Of a stretch of DNA of 64,000 bases, positions 24,026 through 38,200 are shown in pieces. The number at the start of each line of letters is the position of its first letter. Position 1 is the stretch's first letter. The stretch is taken from contig DF241678.1 in NCBI GenBank assembly GCA_000507305.1, positions 3,992 to 67,991 on the forward strand. Direction: 5' to 3'. The translations under genes and the position numbers were made by a program. Below the pieces are notes generated by a model that made no database searches, was not told where the DNA came from, and saw only the letters and a list, made by a program, of their open reading frames with translations. Source of the DNA: Breviolum minutum Mf 1.05b.01 (lineage: Eukaryota > Sar > Dinophyceae > Suessiales > Symbiodiniaceae).

Positions 24026-24145
24026 GGCGCATCAGCCGCCTTCGCCATCGACTTCCTTGCAGAAATCGCCCTCGGCGGTTCAGCAGTCTCAGAGGTTCGG
24101 TTTCGAAGTTGCGTCTTTGCCACCTTTTTGGCACCTGTCTTGCAG
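24026..24145 (+). CDS. Orphan exon candidate, membrane-like
   Basis: Exactly 40 codons between CTCAG and a TGCAG end: GASAAFAIDFLAEIALGGSA then VSEVRFRSCVFATFLAPVLQ. Hydrophobic segments suggest part of a membrane protein. The other + frames here are also open, so the frame choice rests on composition. Which gene it belongs to is unknown. Confidence 0.35.
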
Positions 24146-25044
24146 ATGCTGTAATTCTCATGGGTTGGTTTGTAAAGTAGACCCTTATTCAACTACCAAA
24201 TTTCTTACTTCGAAATGGACCATGAAATTCCTTCAACGTCCGCTGCTATTTGACTCACAACGGTGTGGCGAACATCCAGGCAATATTCCGAGGCGCTGGC
24301 ACACATTTTGAGCAACAGCCCGATGCTAGGATATTTATTCATTTGGGAGTGTGGCTTCACTTGTTGAGAGTAAATTAGTAGTTACATCGGGTTGAATATT
24401 CAAACTGTTTTCTGCACAGATTCTCACACTCTAGTAGCATTGTTGTTATTGAGGTTTGATATTGCCGGAGAGTACAGACACTGCTCAACATTATTCCATG
24501 GTATAAGATAGTGTCAAGTACTTTGGAATAGTAGCTAGCATTACTGGCTTCAATATGAACAGACATTGAATCGTGATGTTTAAGCACCTTTGATTTTGAA
24601 GAAGAGAGATTATCTCAGCTTTTATTGGTGTGAAAACTTCGGTTTAAGACATCACTTTCTCTTTGAGTAGTCCAAGCCCGTTTTTGGTGAAACAGTTTCC
24701 CTCGTTCCTTTTTGGGTGGATGAAGTTGATGAAGTTGATGAGCCACCTGCCACTTGTTGCATTTTCTCAGCATATTAATGGATCAGTCTGGTCTGATAGC
24801 AAGACAAGGGTCTGCAAAAAGTTTGTCAAAAAAGATCAATTGATAACCATGTTTTGGTCAGAGTTGGGGAACAAACACATGAAATAGATTCTATTCTACT
24901 TACTGTATTTTTGAAGACTTCTATCCTGTGATGTGGGATGCCTGTCAAGATCTGACCTCAACATGTGGCTATGAAAGATATTTGATATTCTCGGGTGCCA
25001 TGATCTACTTGAGGCTAACATGAACCTCCCAGATGTATACCATG

Positions 25045-25210
25045 ATGCAATGCAGCAATGTAATGCAACGCAATGTAATGAAATGCAAATGTTGCATTCA
25101 TACTACATATGTAATATGAAGTAAGGTGTTGTAATGTAACAGCATGGCATGATAAGGTAGGGTATGTCTGGGTAAAGTATGGTATGGATGGTATGGATGA
25201 TATGGATGGA
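25045..25210. repeat. ATGCAATG / GGTATGGAT simple sequence
   Basis: Degenerate tandem words: AATGCAGCAATG-type at 25045-25095, then GGTATGGATGGTATGGATG at about 25177-25210. Confidence 0.7.
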
Positions 25211-25219
25211 TGAATTATT

Positions 25220-25247
25220 AGTGACATCGCGTGACATCACCCCAAAA
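25220..25247. repeat. TGACRTC..GTGACRTCA motif, copy 1 of 3
   Basis: AGTGACATCGCGTGACATCA followed by CCCCAAAA. Similar blocks occur at 32544-32572 and 49096-49125. The function is unknown. Confidence 0.5.
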
Positions 25248-26179
25248 GTTAAGGGTAAACTCCTCAATTCCTCTTTGAAACGTGCCGAGTACATCACTTC
25301 ATCCTAGGAGCACCAAGAATCAGACACAGGAGATGGTGGGTCTGTTGGAGATGGATTGGGATGGTGGTAGCTTCCTGTAGAAGGAAACCACTCAGGAAAC
25401 AAACACGTTTTTTTTCAACTGGATGGTTTGGCTGTTTTTAGTTGCTTTCTAGGAGACTGAGTCTTGTATTTTGCCTGTGCCTCCCAAAATCCCGGTTGAA
25501 TTGGGTGATATCCAGACCGGTCCATGCGAAAAGCCATGCTCCAAGCGGGGCGCAGTTCCCCGACAAAAAACACAAGACTTGAAAGGTCGCAGCAGAAAAA
25601 CACCAGCTTCAAGAGAAAACTCCAAAAAATGTAGGTCTTTTGGAAGGATTTATACCAGAAATAAAGCATGCCGAAGCTGGAGAGCGCAATAAACTCCCTA
25701 CGCAGCTGATAAATGTCCAAGCTCTAAGCGCTTACCGCTGAAGTCCGAACCCAATGATGTCTCTACAAAAAGAGACAAACATCTTCAAACTGCATTCTTT
25801 TTCAGGTCCACTTTCGCATCAGTGTCTTTTAGGCTGCCAGTACACGCACTTCCCGTAGCTAGTCATTCTGGGCGCAAGAAACAAGACGGCCTAATTCTTG
25901 GCGACAGCGACAGTGTCTGGTTTTTCTTTAAATGGTCCTGTTTCAAAAAACCCATGTGCTGGTGTATGAAACTTTGAAGTTTCACAAATGATTCTTTTCC
26001 CCTTCCTCTCTCTATCTCAGATTCTAAAGGAATGTCCTTTCTCAGTGAATATGTCAACACATATTCCTACTTTCCTTCTCCTTTTCCGTTTGGACTCTTT
26101 CCACATCCACAGCAACCAACACAACCGCCCGTCCAAAAAACCCATCCGCCCCCCTCCAGCTTCACGCCGCCATGGCGTC

Positions 26180-26242
26180 ATGCCGCTGGCTCAGCACCAT
26201 GCGGCGCTTACGGCGATGCTGCGCCGTGCGCAATGGCGGCAG
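26180..26242 (+). CDS. PPR gene, first exon candidate
   Basis: [20 protein letters not shown] then Q, the second half of a PPR, ending in phase 0 at a GT donor. A CTCCAG 20 bases upstream of ATG could be a spliced-leader acceptor. Confidence 0.6.
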
Positions 26243-29200
26243 GTTTCGGCCCCCTTGTTGTCATAGCTTGACACCACCTTTGTTGGTGAAAAGGTAGGAT
26301 AAAGGTCGTAATTTGAAGCGATTTTACTTGGACCCCCCTGATCTTAGTGGATTGCGACATGTGACTTGATTGAAAAGGGATGATTTTCAAGTGATTTGTT
26401 CAATAGAGGATAAGTCTCTGTTTGATGTCTGAGAATATGCTTAGATTAGGAAAGTCAATGATGATGTTGCAATGGCAATTGATATCGTGCCGAACATGTA
26501 TGTTACACATTAGATCATAGATGTGCTCTACAGTCCACAATTTGTTGAACATGATGGCTATCATTTGGCGCACCAATTCGACAAGGAACTGATTCTGAAA
26601 CGTTTCCACAAAAAGCATGATGTCATTGCAACCCAACTGTAGTGATAATAACTTCTATACTGGAATACGGTGTTTACTCGCTAAACATCAACGAGTTTTT
26701 CGCTTCGTTTTCTTTTTTTTGGAAACCTCCTGGTTTCATGTTGGTTGGCTCTGTTGGACCGGAAGATGCCTGTGATTTTTCATGATGATTTTTAGTTTCG
26801 TCAAAAGTTTGAAAACAGTGATGGTGTAATTACTCTTTGGCCAAGAAAAATGTTTTTTTTTTTTTTTTTTTTCGAAGTGAAGAGTCAACCACCGATTTCG
26901 GGAAATAAAACATGTTTTAGTCTACAAGGAATACAATCAACAGTGGTATTTTTTTGAATCATTCAAGTTGGAAATAATTTCACAACATGCCTCTACAAAC
27001 TTCTATGAATTCAATGACAGCATCCTTCCCTTGCACTTTCCTTTTTGGAGGCACTGCAGGTCCTCCGCACCATGCCGGAGGAGAAGGTGCCTTTTGAAAG
27101 TTAGACATTTATGACTGAATTCTTTGGAACAATAGTCCCAATGGTGATTCATCCGCGCCCTTCCATTTGGAGGAAGAAACAGCAATGTTAAATGTATAGG
27201 AATTGTGTGTAATCTGTCATTGGTGAGTAATTTCTTTTGGAATGGATAGACTTTGAAAAAACTCATTGCCTTTTCACAGGGCGGCCTGTAGATTTTTGTC
27301 TCCATGTCTTCAACAAATTTCATGTGGTATGAGGGATGGGATTGAACATTTGATATCCAATTTCTTTTACACTTGTTTTGGATATTTTGTTGATATCATT
27401 ATCATTGTTTTGGTGTCATTGCAATCTGAGATTCTGATATTTGATGGATGGGACCGGATGGGACCTCAATCGGCAAGATTTCAGCGATTTCACCTGAGAT
27501 GGAAGTAACAAACCACATCTTTTTTCCCTGGGAACGAGCATCTTGGCCCTTCCCACAGTTTTCTTGATGATTTTTTCTCGTCCAAAAAGTTCCCTGCAAA
27601 CATGTTTTTCCAGCACATTTTCACACATCGGCGGCTGCATCACTTCAATTTGGGTCTGGTCTCTCTGACCATTGGTCTCCCCCCCAAACGTCACTGTTGA
27701 ACTGGAGGTGCTCCCAAACGTGGTCACCTACAACATCGTGTCCAGCGCCTGTGCTAAAGGAAGTCGTTGGGAAAGCTCTTTGGCCTTGCTGGTGGAGATG
27801 CCAACACGACAGGCGAGTCATGACATTTCTTCGTTTTGAAAGATTGAGTTTCCTTTGAAAAAAGAGAACTGTTCCGTTTCTTTTTGGCAAAGAGGAAAAA
27901 GTCCCCGTGTGAGTCAGGTATTTTTTAAGAACTGGCCGGGTTTTCCATGGTTTTCCACTACTGATCCAATGGCAACCTGCAGGGGTGAAGCTTTGTAAAA
28001 GTGTGGCACCAGGTGCGGCCGGACCTCCGCAGTTTTGGGCCATGCATTAGCCGGGAAACCCGGAACCGTGACTTCAGTCGTTGGCAACTCGTGGATCGGA
28101 CATGGCAAAGGTGTTGGAGAAGAAGTGAGAAAGCACAGCCTTGATCTGGTTGTTGGTGCTGCTTTTGAAAACTAAGCGTCACCAATTCTCCCAAGAGTGA
28201 GATGATTATTTGGTTGCTAAAACAATATCCTCGTGCAAACTATCACAACCTCACGTGCTCTCACTTCTAAAGGTGATTTTCGCAAGAATCTCCCAACAGT
28301 TATGTATTGTTTACCAGGGAAATTATCGTTGGTAAATAACAATAGGTTTTAGTGATTTATCTCTATCAATATATTCTATCATGTTTGATGCATTCATAGC
28401 TACTATGGGTTGCCTCAACAAAAGATGGTTTAGTATAAGAATTCCCCACCCCTTGGGTTGCCGAAAAATTAAAAAGCCTCCAGGTGCCGCGGAAAAGAGC
28501 CGCCGCTGGCGTTTGGCGTTGGACTTGCTCAGGTTTGGTGGGAGGATTTTCTTGGAAAGAAAGGGAAGGTTTTAGGACATTTTCTGGAAATGTAGATTTT
28601 GTTCCTGAAGTTCTGTGGGAAGGATTCTTTTTGATGTATTATTTTGAGGGGAATTCTCAGTTCGCTGGAGAAAACAAGGAAAAGAACGGTGCTTCTTGGC
28701 GTTTCTTTGGTTTGCTAGGTATTCATTTCTTCAGAGTAGCTTTTGGACAGGAGAAATACCATGTCCATGCATCATAAAGCAAGATAGATTGATCGGGTTG
28801 ATAGGTGGTTTTCAATTTTGTGTGTGTTGTGGTAGTTGCCAGGCAAGTAGTTGAAAACTATGCGTGGAATAAAGAACTTATTCAGGGACAATGGTTTAAA
28901 GAGTCCTGATTTCCTGGCAGGGCACGGGGAGAGCTTGGATTCCGCACAAATCGTCATGCAAGGATACACCGTTTCTAGGTGAAATCAATCGAATGATCGG
29001 ATAAGTTAAGTTCATCTTGATTCATTACCACAGGTCAGGTATGGTGCAGTATAGTATAGGATTACCTTCAAGTCCAAGTTTGAGTTTGGTTGCAGTTTAG
29101 TATGTGTACAATATAGAAATACAATAAAGTTTCACTTTTTCCCCAAAATCAATCAGCTGCTGTTGAAGTTCAATCACTTTTGAAGTGATAACATTGAGGC

Positions 29201-32200
29201 AGCAAACGCAACATTCGTTGCCCTTGGGAACTTTCGCCGCCTCGGCAGCCATCAGTGCCTGTGGACATGCAACTCAGTGCCTGAGATGAAGATCTTGATG
29301 GGTTGATTTGGGTGGTGACATGCTTATGATTTGTGTGAAATATGTTTCTTAAGATAATTAGGTGTTAGAATTTAGATCAGATCTTTTGATTTCATATTTG
29401 GACTCATAAATGAAGCTGGAAATTTACTACGCGTTACTACATTCTTCTTGAGGATTATTGTAGTTCACGATAGAAATTCCAATCCTCAAACGGACCGATT
29501 TAGTTTCACTTCAGTTGCCCATGGTCATATCAAAGCATAAATCCTTTGAGTTGTAACTTTCCGGGAGATCATCTGGTGTAGGAAACCTGAAGTTCTTGTG
29601 AGACATTTGATTCAATGTAAATCTTTACAAGGAAAGCTTTGCATGTGGGTGACTCAAAGTTAAAGACTCCCAAGAGCTGCATGATTGGAATATTATGGTA
29701 GGAATATATGGTGTTTCCAAAAATATGGGTACCCCCAAATCATCCATTTTAATAGGCTTTTCCATTATAAACCATCCATTTTGGGGTACCCCTATTTTTG
29801 GAAACACCCAAATATAGTTCCAAATCTTTCTGCACCGGAACGTGTGAAGCCGAAACCTCACCTCAGGTGGTCGGAGGCGCTTGGCATCTTTGAGCAGTTG
29901 CGGATGGGAGGTGGCACAAGTTCTAGCCTCAACAAAACTTGGGGGAATCCGATCCCCAAAATGATCTGACATTTTGAGAGGTTAGTGAAATAGGTATATA
30001 TATACTTGTGCATTTTGCATGATCAAATTCACGCACATTCATCTTTTGATGCTCAAAATTGATCTTTTTCACCAAGTTTGTTGTTGAAGTCATGGCCTTC
30101 GAAGCCATTTGCTCCATACGATTTTCATAGCAGTTGTCCTCAAATGGAAGAGTTCTCCTGGATGCAGTCCGTTCCATTCTTCATGAAAAGTACATATCAT
30201 ATCTTATTATATGCATGATTGTCCATGAAACTTCCCATATCTGGATCGGATTCTACCTTTTCTTCCCTAAATTCTCCCCATGAATTTTCCAAAAAGCAGT
30301 GCCTGGAGGGGTTGCCGCCAACCTCCACGTCTACAGTGCTTTGGTCTCTGCCCTGGGTGCAAGTCGTCGATGGCGTGATGCACTGCATCTCTATGCCATG
30401 GCCTTGCAGACTGGCGAAGATGAAGCGTTGCATGGAGCTGCGCCGCGTGGCCTGCAGTTGTGGCCGTTGAAAGTTCTTCAGCAACGACTTTGGTGATGGG
30501 CTCTCCAGTTTTTTATTTACTAGTATATATATATATATATATAAGGGAAGACACACCTGGAATCATCCTACGAATCACACCCAGCCTGTAAGTATAGCTA
30601 GGTTACTTCTTGCTGGTACGCTGGCTTGGCTGGGCCATAGGCCATCACCAGCGTCAACGGCCCAAGGATGTTCGCCTCGGCAGAGGCGGCACAATGGCAG
30701 CACGCTTTGCATCTCATGCTGCAGCGCTGGCGGGCGACCACTGCGGCAACGCTCACGTGCCTGGGGACATTGGATTGGACTGTGAATATGTTTGTTTGTT
30801 GATTTGCTAGTACAAGAACTTGTGTTAGGGAAAATTTCAGGATCAGATGGAACCTGTTTTACATGGGATGGTTTCAGATGGAAACGCATTTGTGCGTTAT
30901 TGAATCTTGACCTTCCACTGTGAATTTATGTTACTTCCATTCCTGTTGCAGATTCCTCGCTGCCTGTCACGAGAGGCCAATGGTGACCTCGTTTCTGCGT
31001 GCCCTGGGCGGCACAACACAGTGGTTACGAGCATTGGATGTCTTTCGACAGCTGCGGCGTGAGGGTACGACCAGGCTGGAGTCATTGCTGTTTGGGTAGG
31101 TTTTGTTGTTGGTGATCTGACTGTAGCTCGGAATTGTTGCTCCCCAAACGGATGATTTCATTATGGAATATGATTGAATATGAGATGACCAAATCTTGAC
31201 CAAATCTGTTGCTCCTCTATCCTAGTTTTGAGCCATAGCTGGCCATTTTTCCAAATATGACAACTAATTTGAGTGAATTCTGACGTGACTTCGTCATATG
31301 ACCCATGTGAGGGAATTCACGAGTCTCCCATTTCATGGGTGAAATAGTGGGGGCTCAACCAGACCTCATTTAAGGGGCAAGATGACCTGGAGGTGATGCT
31401 TTAGTGGAGAGACAATGTCAACTTCCAGGCCTAAAGTCTTGAAGGAAATCCCAGATGTGCAGCTGAAATTTTCACGGATCAGGTGGGATACACCCTGCAT
31501 GAATGCTGCCATTGGCGCTGTCAGTGCGGGGCAGGTGTGCTGTCATGATGGTGGGATGGTTGCTGTCGTTTTTTTCAATGGGTGCTGGAGGTTTGATTTT
31601 GCTTCCATATTGTAGGAAGGTAGGAAGGTTTTTTGTTGAAAACGAGTGTTATAGAATTTGAAGGTAATAAAAATCCAAAGCACCCAAATCACCAACTGCA
31701 GCATTTGGTTGCTTGGTTGTTGGGATGAAGGCTTGATTGTGGCATCAAAGTAGCCAACTTTGAAGGGCCCCTTCCAACGCTGGTGGATTTTGAAACAACT
31801 ATCAAGGGGTCATTTTTCAAATAACCATCATGATTCATGATGGAAGGATTATTTGGGTATGTCTCAAAATTAGGGACCCCAAAATACTTTGGAAAATAGT
31901 AGTCAACCATGGATCGATATGATAATAGGTCGGAGGTGAGCACGCAAGATGGGAAAGATTCCAAGAGCAATGCCTATCACTCCAAACCATTGACATAGTT
32001 AGCAGACTTCATTCAGCAATTTACTTTGAAAATACAGAATTCCTGATGACCGCATCATAACCGTTCCTTCAAAAAAAGATGATGATCCAATTCTTGATGA
32101 TCCATGCATGTTTCCATTTTTTCAAAAAAAAACCAATCCACTCTTGCTCCTGCAAAACCCTTCTGTCTTCCCCAAACATGAAGCTGCAGCTAAGCCAGCT

Positions 32201-35200
32201 TGGAGACGTGAGGCTTGGAAATGTGCGTTGGCCATCTTGAAGGTCATCTTGGTAGTGTTGATGGTGTTGTTTTATTGGAGCCATACCCTCCCACTAATGT
32301 AGCATCTCCCATGAAGGTTTGGAAGATGATGTTCCTTTTGCGGATAGTAGTGGATGGGAGTGTAGCAGTTTTCCATTGAGCCATGGGTTTGAAATGTAGA
32401 GTACACACATAGTCACATAGTTATTAAGATAAGCCACAATGACTAAGAACTGACAAAGTATACTGATCATCTGATCCAAGTAAGTAAAACGGAAAGCAAT
32501 CCCAGAATGGAAAGTTGAACATCTTCAATTTATGTGAACTATGGTAACGTCAGGTGACATCATCCCACAACAACGTTTTCATAAAGCCAAAACACCCATA
32601 GACCCTTAATCTAGGCTTGTATTAAATAGATTTCTCCGAGTATTTTGGGTGTCTGACACACTTCCATCAAGATGGAAGTTTTTTACATCCCCCTTTTTCT
32701 CGGCCGAGGTTTACGAAGGTCGCTTCTGAACAAAGGAATCACATTTTTTGTTTAGGCCCAAGCACAAGTTTGTGGGTCAACCAGCTATATTTTTGATTTT
32801 TGCGACCTTTTCAAACCCAATTTCTTTTAGGAGTTTTTGTTTATTTCATTTTTTTGGTTCAACAAAAACTTGGATTTTGTATTTCCAACACAACTCTGGG
32901 CAATTAACTAGCTTTAGGGGACTGGTATCTGAAACGTGTGGATTTCGCTCCACAGGATATGACAAAGAATCCTGCAACAAGGCGCCCCCTTTGGGGCTTT
33001 GGGTGCGGAGGTTTGGGGTTCCCAATCTGGGATCCTTGGAGTTTTTTTGTACTTGAAATGTATGGTCATGTATCTATAATATGTTGGATTGTTGTATGCG
33101 TATATCAATATGTTTGCACATATGTATATATATATACACACACACATAGGAATACATGGTCATTCAGACGTACAAAATCAGCCTCTTCAAGACCATGTCA
33201 ATAGGATGAATAGCTGGAATAGATGCAAACATCTCAAGTATCCCAAGTGTCTTTATACAATATTGCATGGTGCCTTTTGGTCATTTCAGCTTGATGTCGG
33301 CATTAAAAGAAACCCATCCAAGAAAATGCGGATGCTCACGATATGATCATTTCATTACAGTGTTGCCCTTATGCATCTTGCGGACCAGGCCACCAAAGAT
33401 AGCTCTCAAGATCTTTTTTTTTAAACGATTGGTTTGACCGTTTTTTTTTCCGCTGATTCCTTTTTGGAGGATTCAGTTCAGACTGACCAACTCCAAGTCC
33501 AGTTGTCCCACCATGACGAGTTCAAATTCTGACTAACCTTTAGTCAAAGTTGGTTGGTTAGGGCTCCATGAACAAATCTCATGGATATCACATTTGCCGA
33601 AGTCCTTTCAACTTTTGTGGTGAAAAACATCAACGTGTGTGTGGCCAGGGGGAGAAAAACATCAACATGTGTGTGGCCAGGGACAAAGTTTATGAAAACA
33701 TGGGGCATGCCTTCCAACTGTTATTTTTTTTCCTTGGAACTTTCAATGTATGTTCTAGGGATCCAATATAGCAACCGAAAATCTATTTGGGCTCTTGAAA
33801 CATGTGGAATTTCCATGGCTATGCTAGTTTACAAGGGGGCTTCAGCAAAGAAATTGTGAATTTTCGTCACGTCTTGGGAGGCCCAATGTGGCCAGTTTCA
33901 ATGCAGTGATCACGGCCTGTGGGTTGGCTAGCAAATGGCAGGTGTGGGTTTGTGCTGGTAGCTGAGTTTGGCTAAGTAACTGCAACAAAAGATGGAATGT
34001 TAAATCAGTTTCAGATTCACAGATTTTTGCAGATCTGCAGATTTATCGGTGGCATCTTTAAAAAGGACGTGAAAAAATATAGGTTGATCAACAAGGAGCT
34101 TGGGGCTTAGTTGTATTGACATCTCACTGTGATGTCCTTTGTCACAGGTGGCTATAGCAATGCTCCCTGCGATGAGAGGCACTTCTTTCTGAACTAGTTA
34201 AGGTCAATTGGGTGGTCGGATGGTTTGGGGTCCTATGCAGCCACCAGGCATGGGAGACAGAGGTATGCGGGCTTTGTCAATGCCAGAGTGCATGGAAGCC
34301 TTGCAATACTTATCATTCTTAGTGCAATTCAGTCAGAGTGATGTCTTTCCTAATGGTAAATCTGGAAAATAGGTATACCTGTCACTTTGCCCAAGTGGTC
34401 CAACACTTGGTCAAACAACAATCTGTTCATTTTTAGTAGGAGCCCCTTATCAATTGTCACTTTTCATAGCTGGACAGGGATGCACCCAACGCGTATACGA
34501 TACATACAGATGTATATATATATATATATACATACATTTATTCACTGGCTTCACTGGGAGGCTTTAAATCTTTGCGAAATTTGCATCCCATCACTTTGAT
34601 CATGTGATTCCTACCAAGGACTCATCGGGCCTTTTTGGTCGGAATAGAAAGCATCACCCGATCAACACCATGAAAAATGGAGGATTTGGAACAAACACTT
34701 TCGAAAGCCAAAAGAGACACCATCTGTCGAGAGTTTGATTTTGTCGTAAGACGACTTGAAGTTCATGGTATCAAAATCAAATCATTTTCCGACCTTTTCA
34801 TGAGCTTGGAAGTTAGGAAACACTTCAATTGTCAACATTTGTTTACCATCAAACCAAATGACTAGGTGGTGGTTTCAAAGATTTTTCACTTTCACCCCGA
34901 ACCCTGCGGAAATGATCCAATTTGACGATCATATCTTTCAATTGGGTTGAAACTACCAACTAGATGACCATGAGAAGGTTTACGAATTTCCCTCCCCAAA
35001 AGTGGTGTTGCCCAACCTGACCGAAATCCCTTTCCCCACCCGACCGCAGACTTGGAACTCCGACCTGATGGTGTCAGCTTTAACGCCTGTCTTCATGTGA
35101 CTTGGGAACAAAACCCACAGGGTAAGATTCCCCAAAATCCTTGGTTGATGGATTTCTGATTTCATGGCTTGTTATCCTTGATATAACTGGGGGAGTACAA

Positions 35201-38200
35201 CGTTCTCCAAAAACTAAATCAGCAGGCTTTTCATTTTTGATCACTGGTGGCGTTTGACCGTGGGGAATGACCGTGGTGATAAGTCCCAAAAAAGATGCCC
35301 AGTGATGGACAAGATGACTTGGTTTTTATCAAAACCACTTCAGGTGAAACATGCATTTTTTTAAAACAAACTTCATATTCATCAGGAAATTCGTTTGTTT
35401 TTCAGGTAAAACAAACATATGACAATCATTTTTCCCTGCAAAAAACAGGTCGTGTGTGTTTTTACCATCTTGTCGGACTCCAAGGCCTCCGAACGCGCCT
35501 TGGCCTGGCGTTCCGCTTTGGAACTCCTCGGGCGCAGCGTGGGCATCGAAGCTCTCAACACGCAGCTCGGGTTTTCAGCGCCGGGAAAATCATCAGGGTC
35601 GGAAGTGCCCGGCGATTTTGCCCGGAGGATATGTGGTGATCGTAAATCAGCAAAAGGCCTTCACTGAGTTTGGGGCCTCCATCGATCCATCCATCCATCC
35701 ATCCATCCATCCATCCATCCATCCATCCATCCATCCATCCATCCATCCATCCATCCATCCATCCATCCATCCATCCATCATCCGTTGTACGTGTATATAT
35801 ATTTCCGCATCTTTCTAGCTAACTATCTTTCTACCTACTTTGTTTCTAGCCATCTATCCTATCCTAGCTTAGCCTATCCTATGTATGCCAGGAACAATCC
35901 CTCTCTTCCAAAGCAGTGAGTTTTGGTGAATATCCGAGTCGGTTTGACGGAAGACCCTGCTAACATTGGGATTTGTCAACCTAAAACGCAATGATGAAAA
36001 CCTTAGTAGCCTCTGGTCACAAACACCAAACGTTGGATTCTTGTCTCAATGGAAGGAAAGACTTTGGTTCCCAAATCATCCCAAAAAGCACCTCAGATCT
36101 AAACAGGATCCCTTAGTCGCTCATGGTAATTTGTGAGTTGATTGCTTCTGGCCCCAGGAAATTTGAACACACGCACACGCACACATACACACACACATAC
36201 ACACATATATAGGCATACACTACACTACATCACATCAAATCTAATCACATCAAATCAAGTCACATCACATCACCATACATACATACATGCATGCATAGAT
36301 CTTTCTTCAATGGGGCTCACCCTAAGATCAACATCCTCATCTTTTCCTCTCATCTCAGCGCCCCAAGGGCGGCCAGTGCATGTGGGAAATCCTCGGAGTG
36401 GCAACGGTGCCTGGCCTTGTTTCATAGCATGCCGACGCCCAGCGATGTTAGTTTCAATGCGCCTTGGTGATAAAGTCACAGGGTGAATGGTTGAGATGAG
36501 ACAGGATGCTGTAATGGGGGTTGCCATTTTTGAGGTCGCATTTTTTGTGGTTTGTCATGGTTTGTCTCTGGTAGAGTTGGCCGCAATACCGCAAACAGTG
36601 ATGTCAGTATCTTGTGAGAGATGTTCTTAAAGATCGCGAGTGGTGGGATTGTTAGTTTTCAAGTTTCTTTTGATTTTCAACTTGAGGGAATGCATGAAGT
36701 TAGATCTACGCTGATGATGCTGGGTTGCTTCTTATAGAATCTTTTGAAGAAGTTTTTCCTGCTTGTTTCATTCGAGAGTCTCGGGAATGAATCGATAGAT
36801 TCTTAGTCCAAATCATGCACATGTCCTTTCTCATCTTGACCCAAAGATCACTGTTTTTCCAACTGGTTTGGAAGTTGGTGACTTTCAGCTTTACCAAGCT
36901 CTAATATTTTGGGGGTGGTAAGAATAACAGCCAGGGATGGGCAATTTTCGGAGTGCTGGAATCTCCAGCTAAGCATTTCACAGCCCCCCTTGGATCCAGA
37001 ATTGACCCCGCGACTTGGCTGGTTTTGGATGGGTTGGTTTCCGCTTCAGTCACTGAAGGTGTGCATGAATGCTTGCCTACACAGCTCTAAATGGGTCACT
37101 TTGGCTGCCTTTGGAACTTGGAAGTGGCGCAGGGTGGTGCAGGTGTCCACCGCAGGATGAGATCCTTTACATGTGAGCCAGGGTTTTAGCCGAAGCATTG
37201 ACAAAACTGCATCATGTGCGGAGTTTTCAATTTTTGGCCTTTATCTCAAACAAGTCTTGATGGGAATTCTAAAACCGTCCAGCAATAATCGCAAATTCAA
37301 ACGAAGCAAGAGCTTTTTGCCCAGACGGGATTTCCAGTCTCAGAAATAATCGAAAAAACACCCAGAAAAAAAGCCCTACAGATATATAATCGAACAAAAA
37401 CCCTACAAGGCCCTACAAATCATCGAAAACAAGCTAAAACTCACCGAAAAAAAGACCCTAGAAATGCTGTTTCTTCGAGGCTTCTGCCCTCCACTTCACC
37501 GCCTCGCAGCATCTCTTGGCTCAGCACGATCTGCTGGGCTCCTGCGAGCGTGGCCAGGTGGCCGTGGCGGCCACCTGGGCTGCGGCCGGGCTGCGGCGAG
37601 CGGCACTGGGAACACGGTGCAGGTGGCCATGGTGGGACGCGGTGGTGGATAACTAACATATTCTATTCCAAGGGACTTTTGAGTCGATGATTTTCCTTTT
37701 CCCAAGGTGGGGATATGTTGGTTCCCTGGAGGGTATTGTTGTGGATAACCCTCTGGTCATTTGACATAGCTGTAGATGTTCCTGGATTTTTTTTTCAGAC
37801 TGATATGTTAGGTTTATTGGAGGGTAGTAGTGATGATGATGTGTCGATTTCTCATTCTGTATATTTTTTCCACCCACTTCCTTTCATGGTTGGATCATAC
37901 AAACTTTCATGAAAAAAAATCTGGGATGTTTCTGAAACCCTTGTGAATAATGGGATAAACTACCTTTCCCTCAACTGGTGAGTTGATCCCGGATTTCCGG
38001 TTGCCATCTATTAACAGGTGGAGTTTGAAACCTTCCATCGGAGATGATCCGCTGGTCACCAGCTTGCGTGGCCTGCCACCTTTGGATGCCAAGGCGGAAT
38101 TTGGGAATTTTGGGAAGGCCGTTGGAAGCCATGATTCCCCTGGTTCCTGCATTTGACAACTTATGTAATATACAATAATATACAAGCTAAAATTGGTGAT

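Larger units (their letters stand above)
20292..26179. other. Region between TPR and PPR genes
   Basis: Mostly non-coding. It holds a small inverted-repeat element (21431-21508), a TGACATC-type motif copy (25220-25247), ATG-rich simple sequence (25045-25210) and one good orphan exon candidate (24026-24145). Weaker + patches at about 22411-22475 (Pro/Ser-rich frame) and 24236-24311 (GVANIQAIFRGAGTHF) are not called. Confidence 0.45.

Noticed and set aside
25471..25692. Basic 73-codon + frame MPVPPKIPVELGDIQTG
   Set aside because: No recognisable domain, no splice partner; the minus strand is also open, so it is probably chance.
29625..29972. 115-codon minus-strand frame containing [11 protein letters not shown] and FLETP
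   Set aside because: It runs across the inverted-repeat element 29709-29810, so it is a repeat translation, not a gene.
30952..31098. TAG at 31096-31098 as the end of the PPR gene
   Set aside because: PPR repeats continue in register in later exons; a GC donor at 31075 avoids the stop.
31840..31910. Possible decayed copy of the GGGTACCCC element ([14 protein letters not shown] on the minus strand)
   Set aside because: Similarity to the 29709-29810 element is only at the peptide-word level and no inverted ends could be defined.
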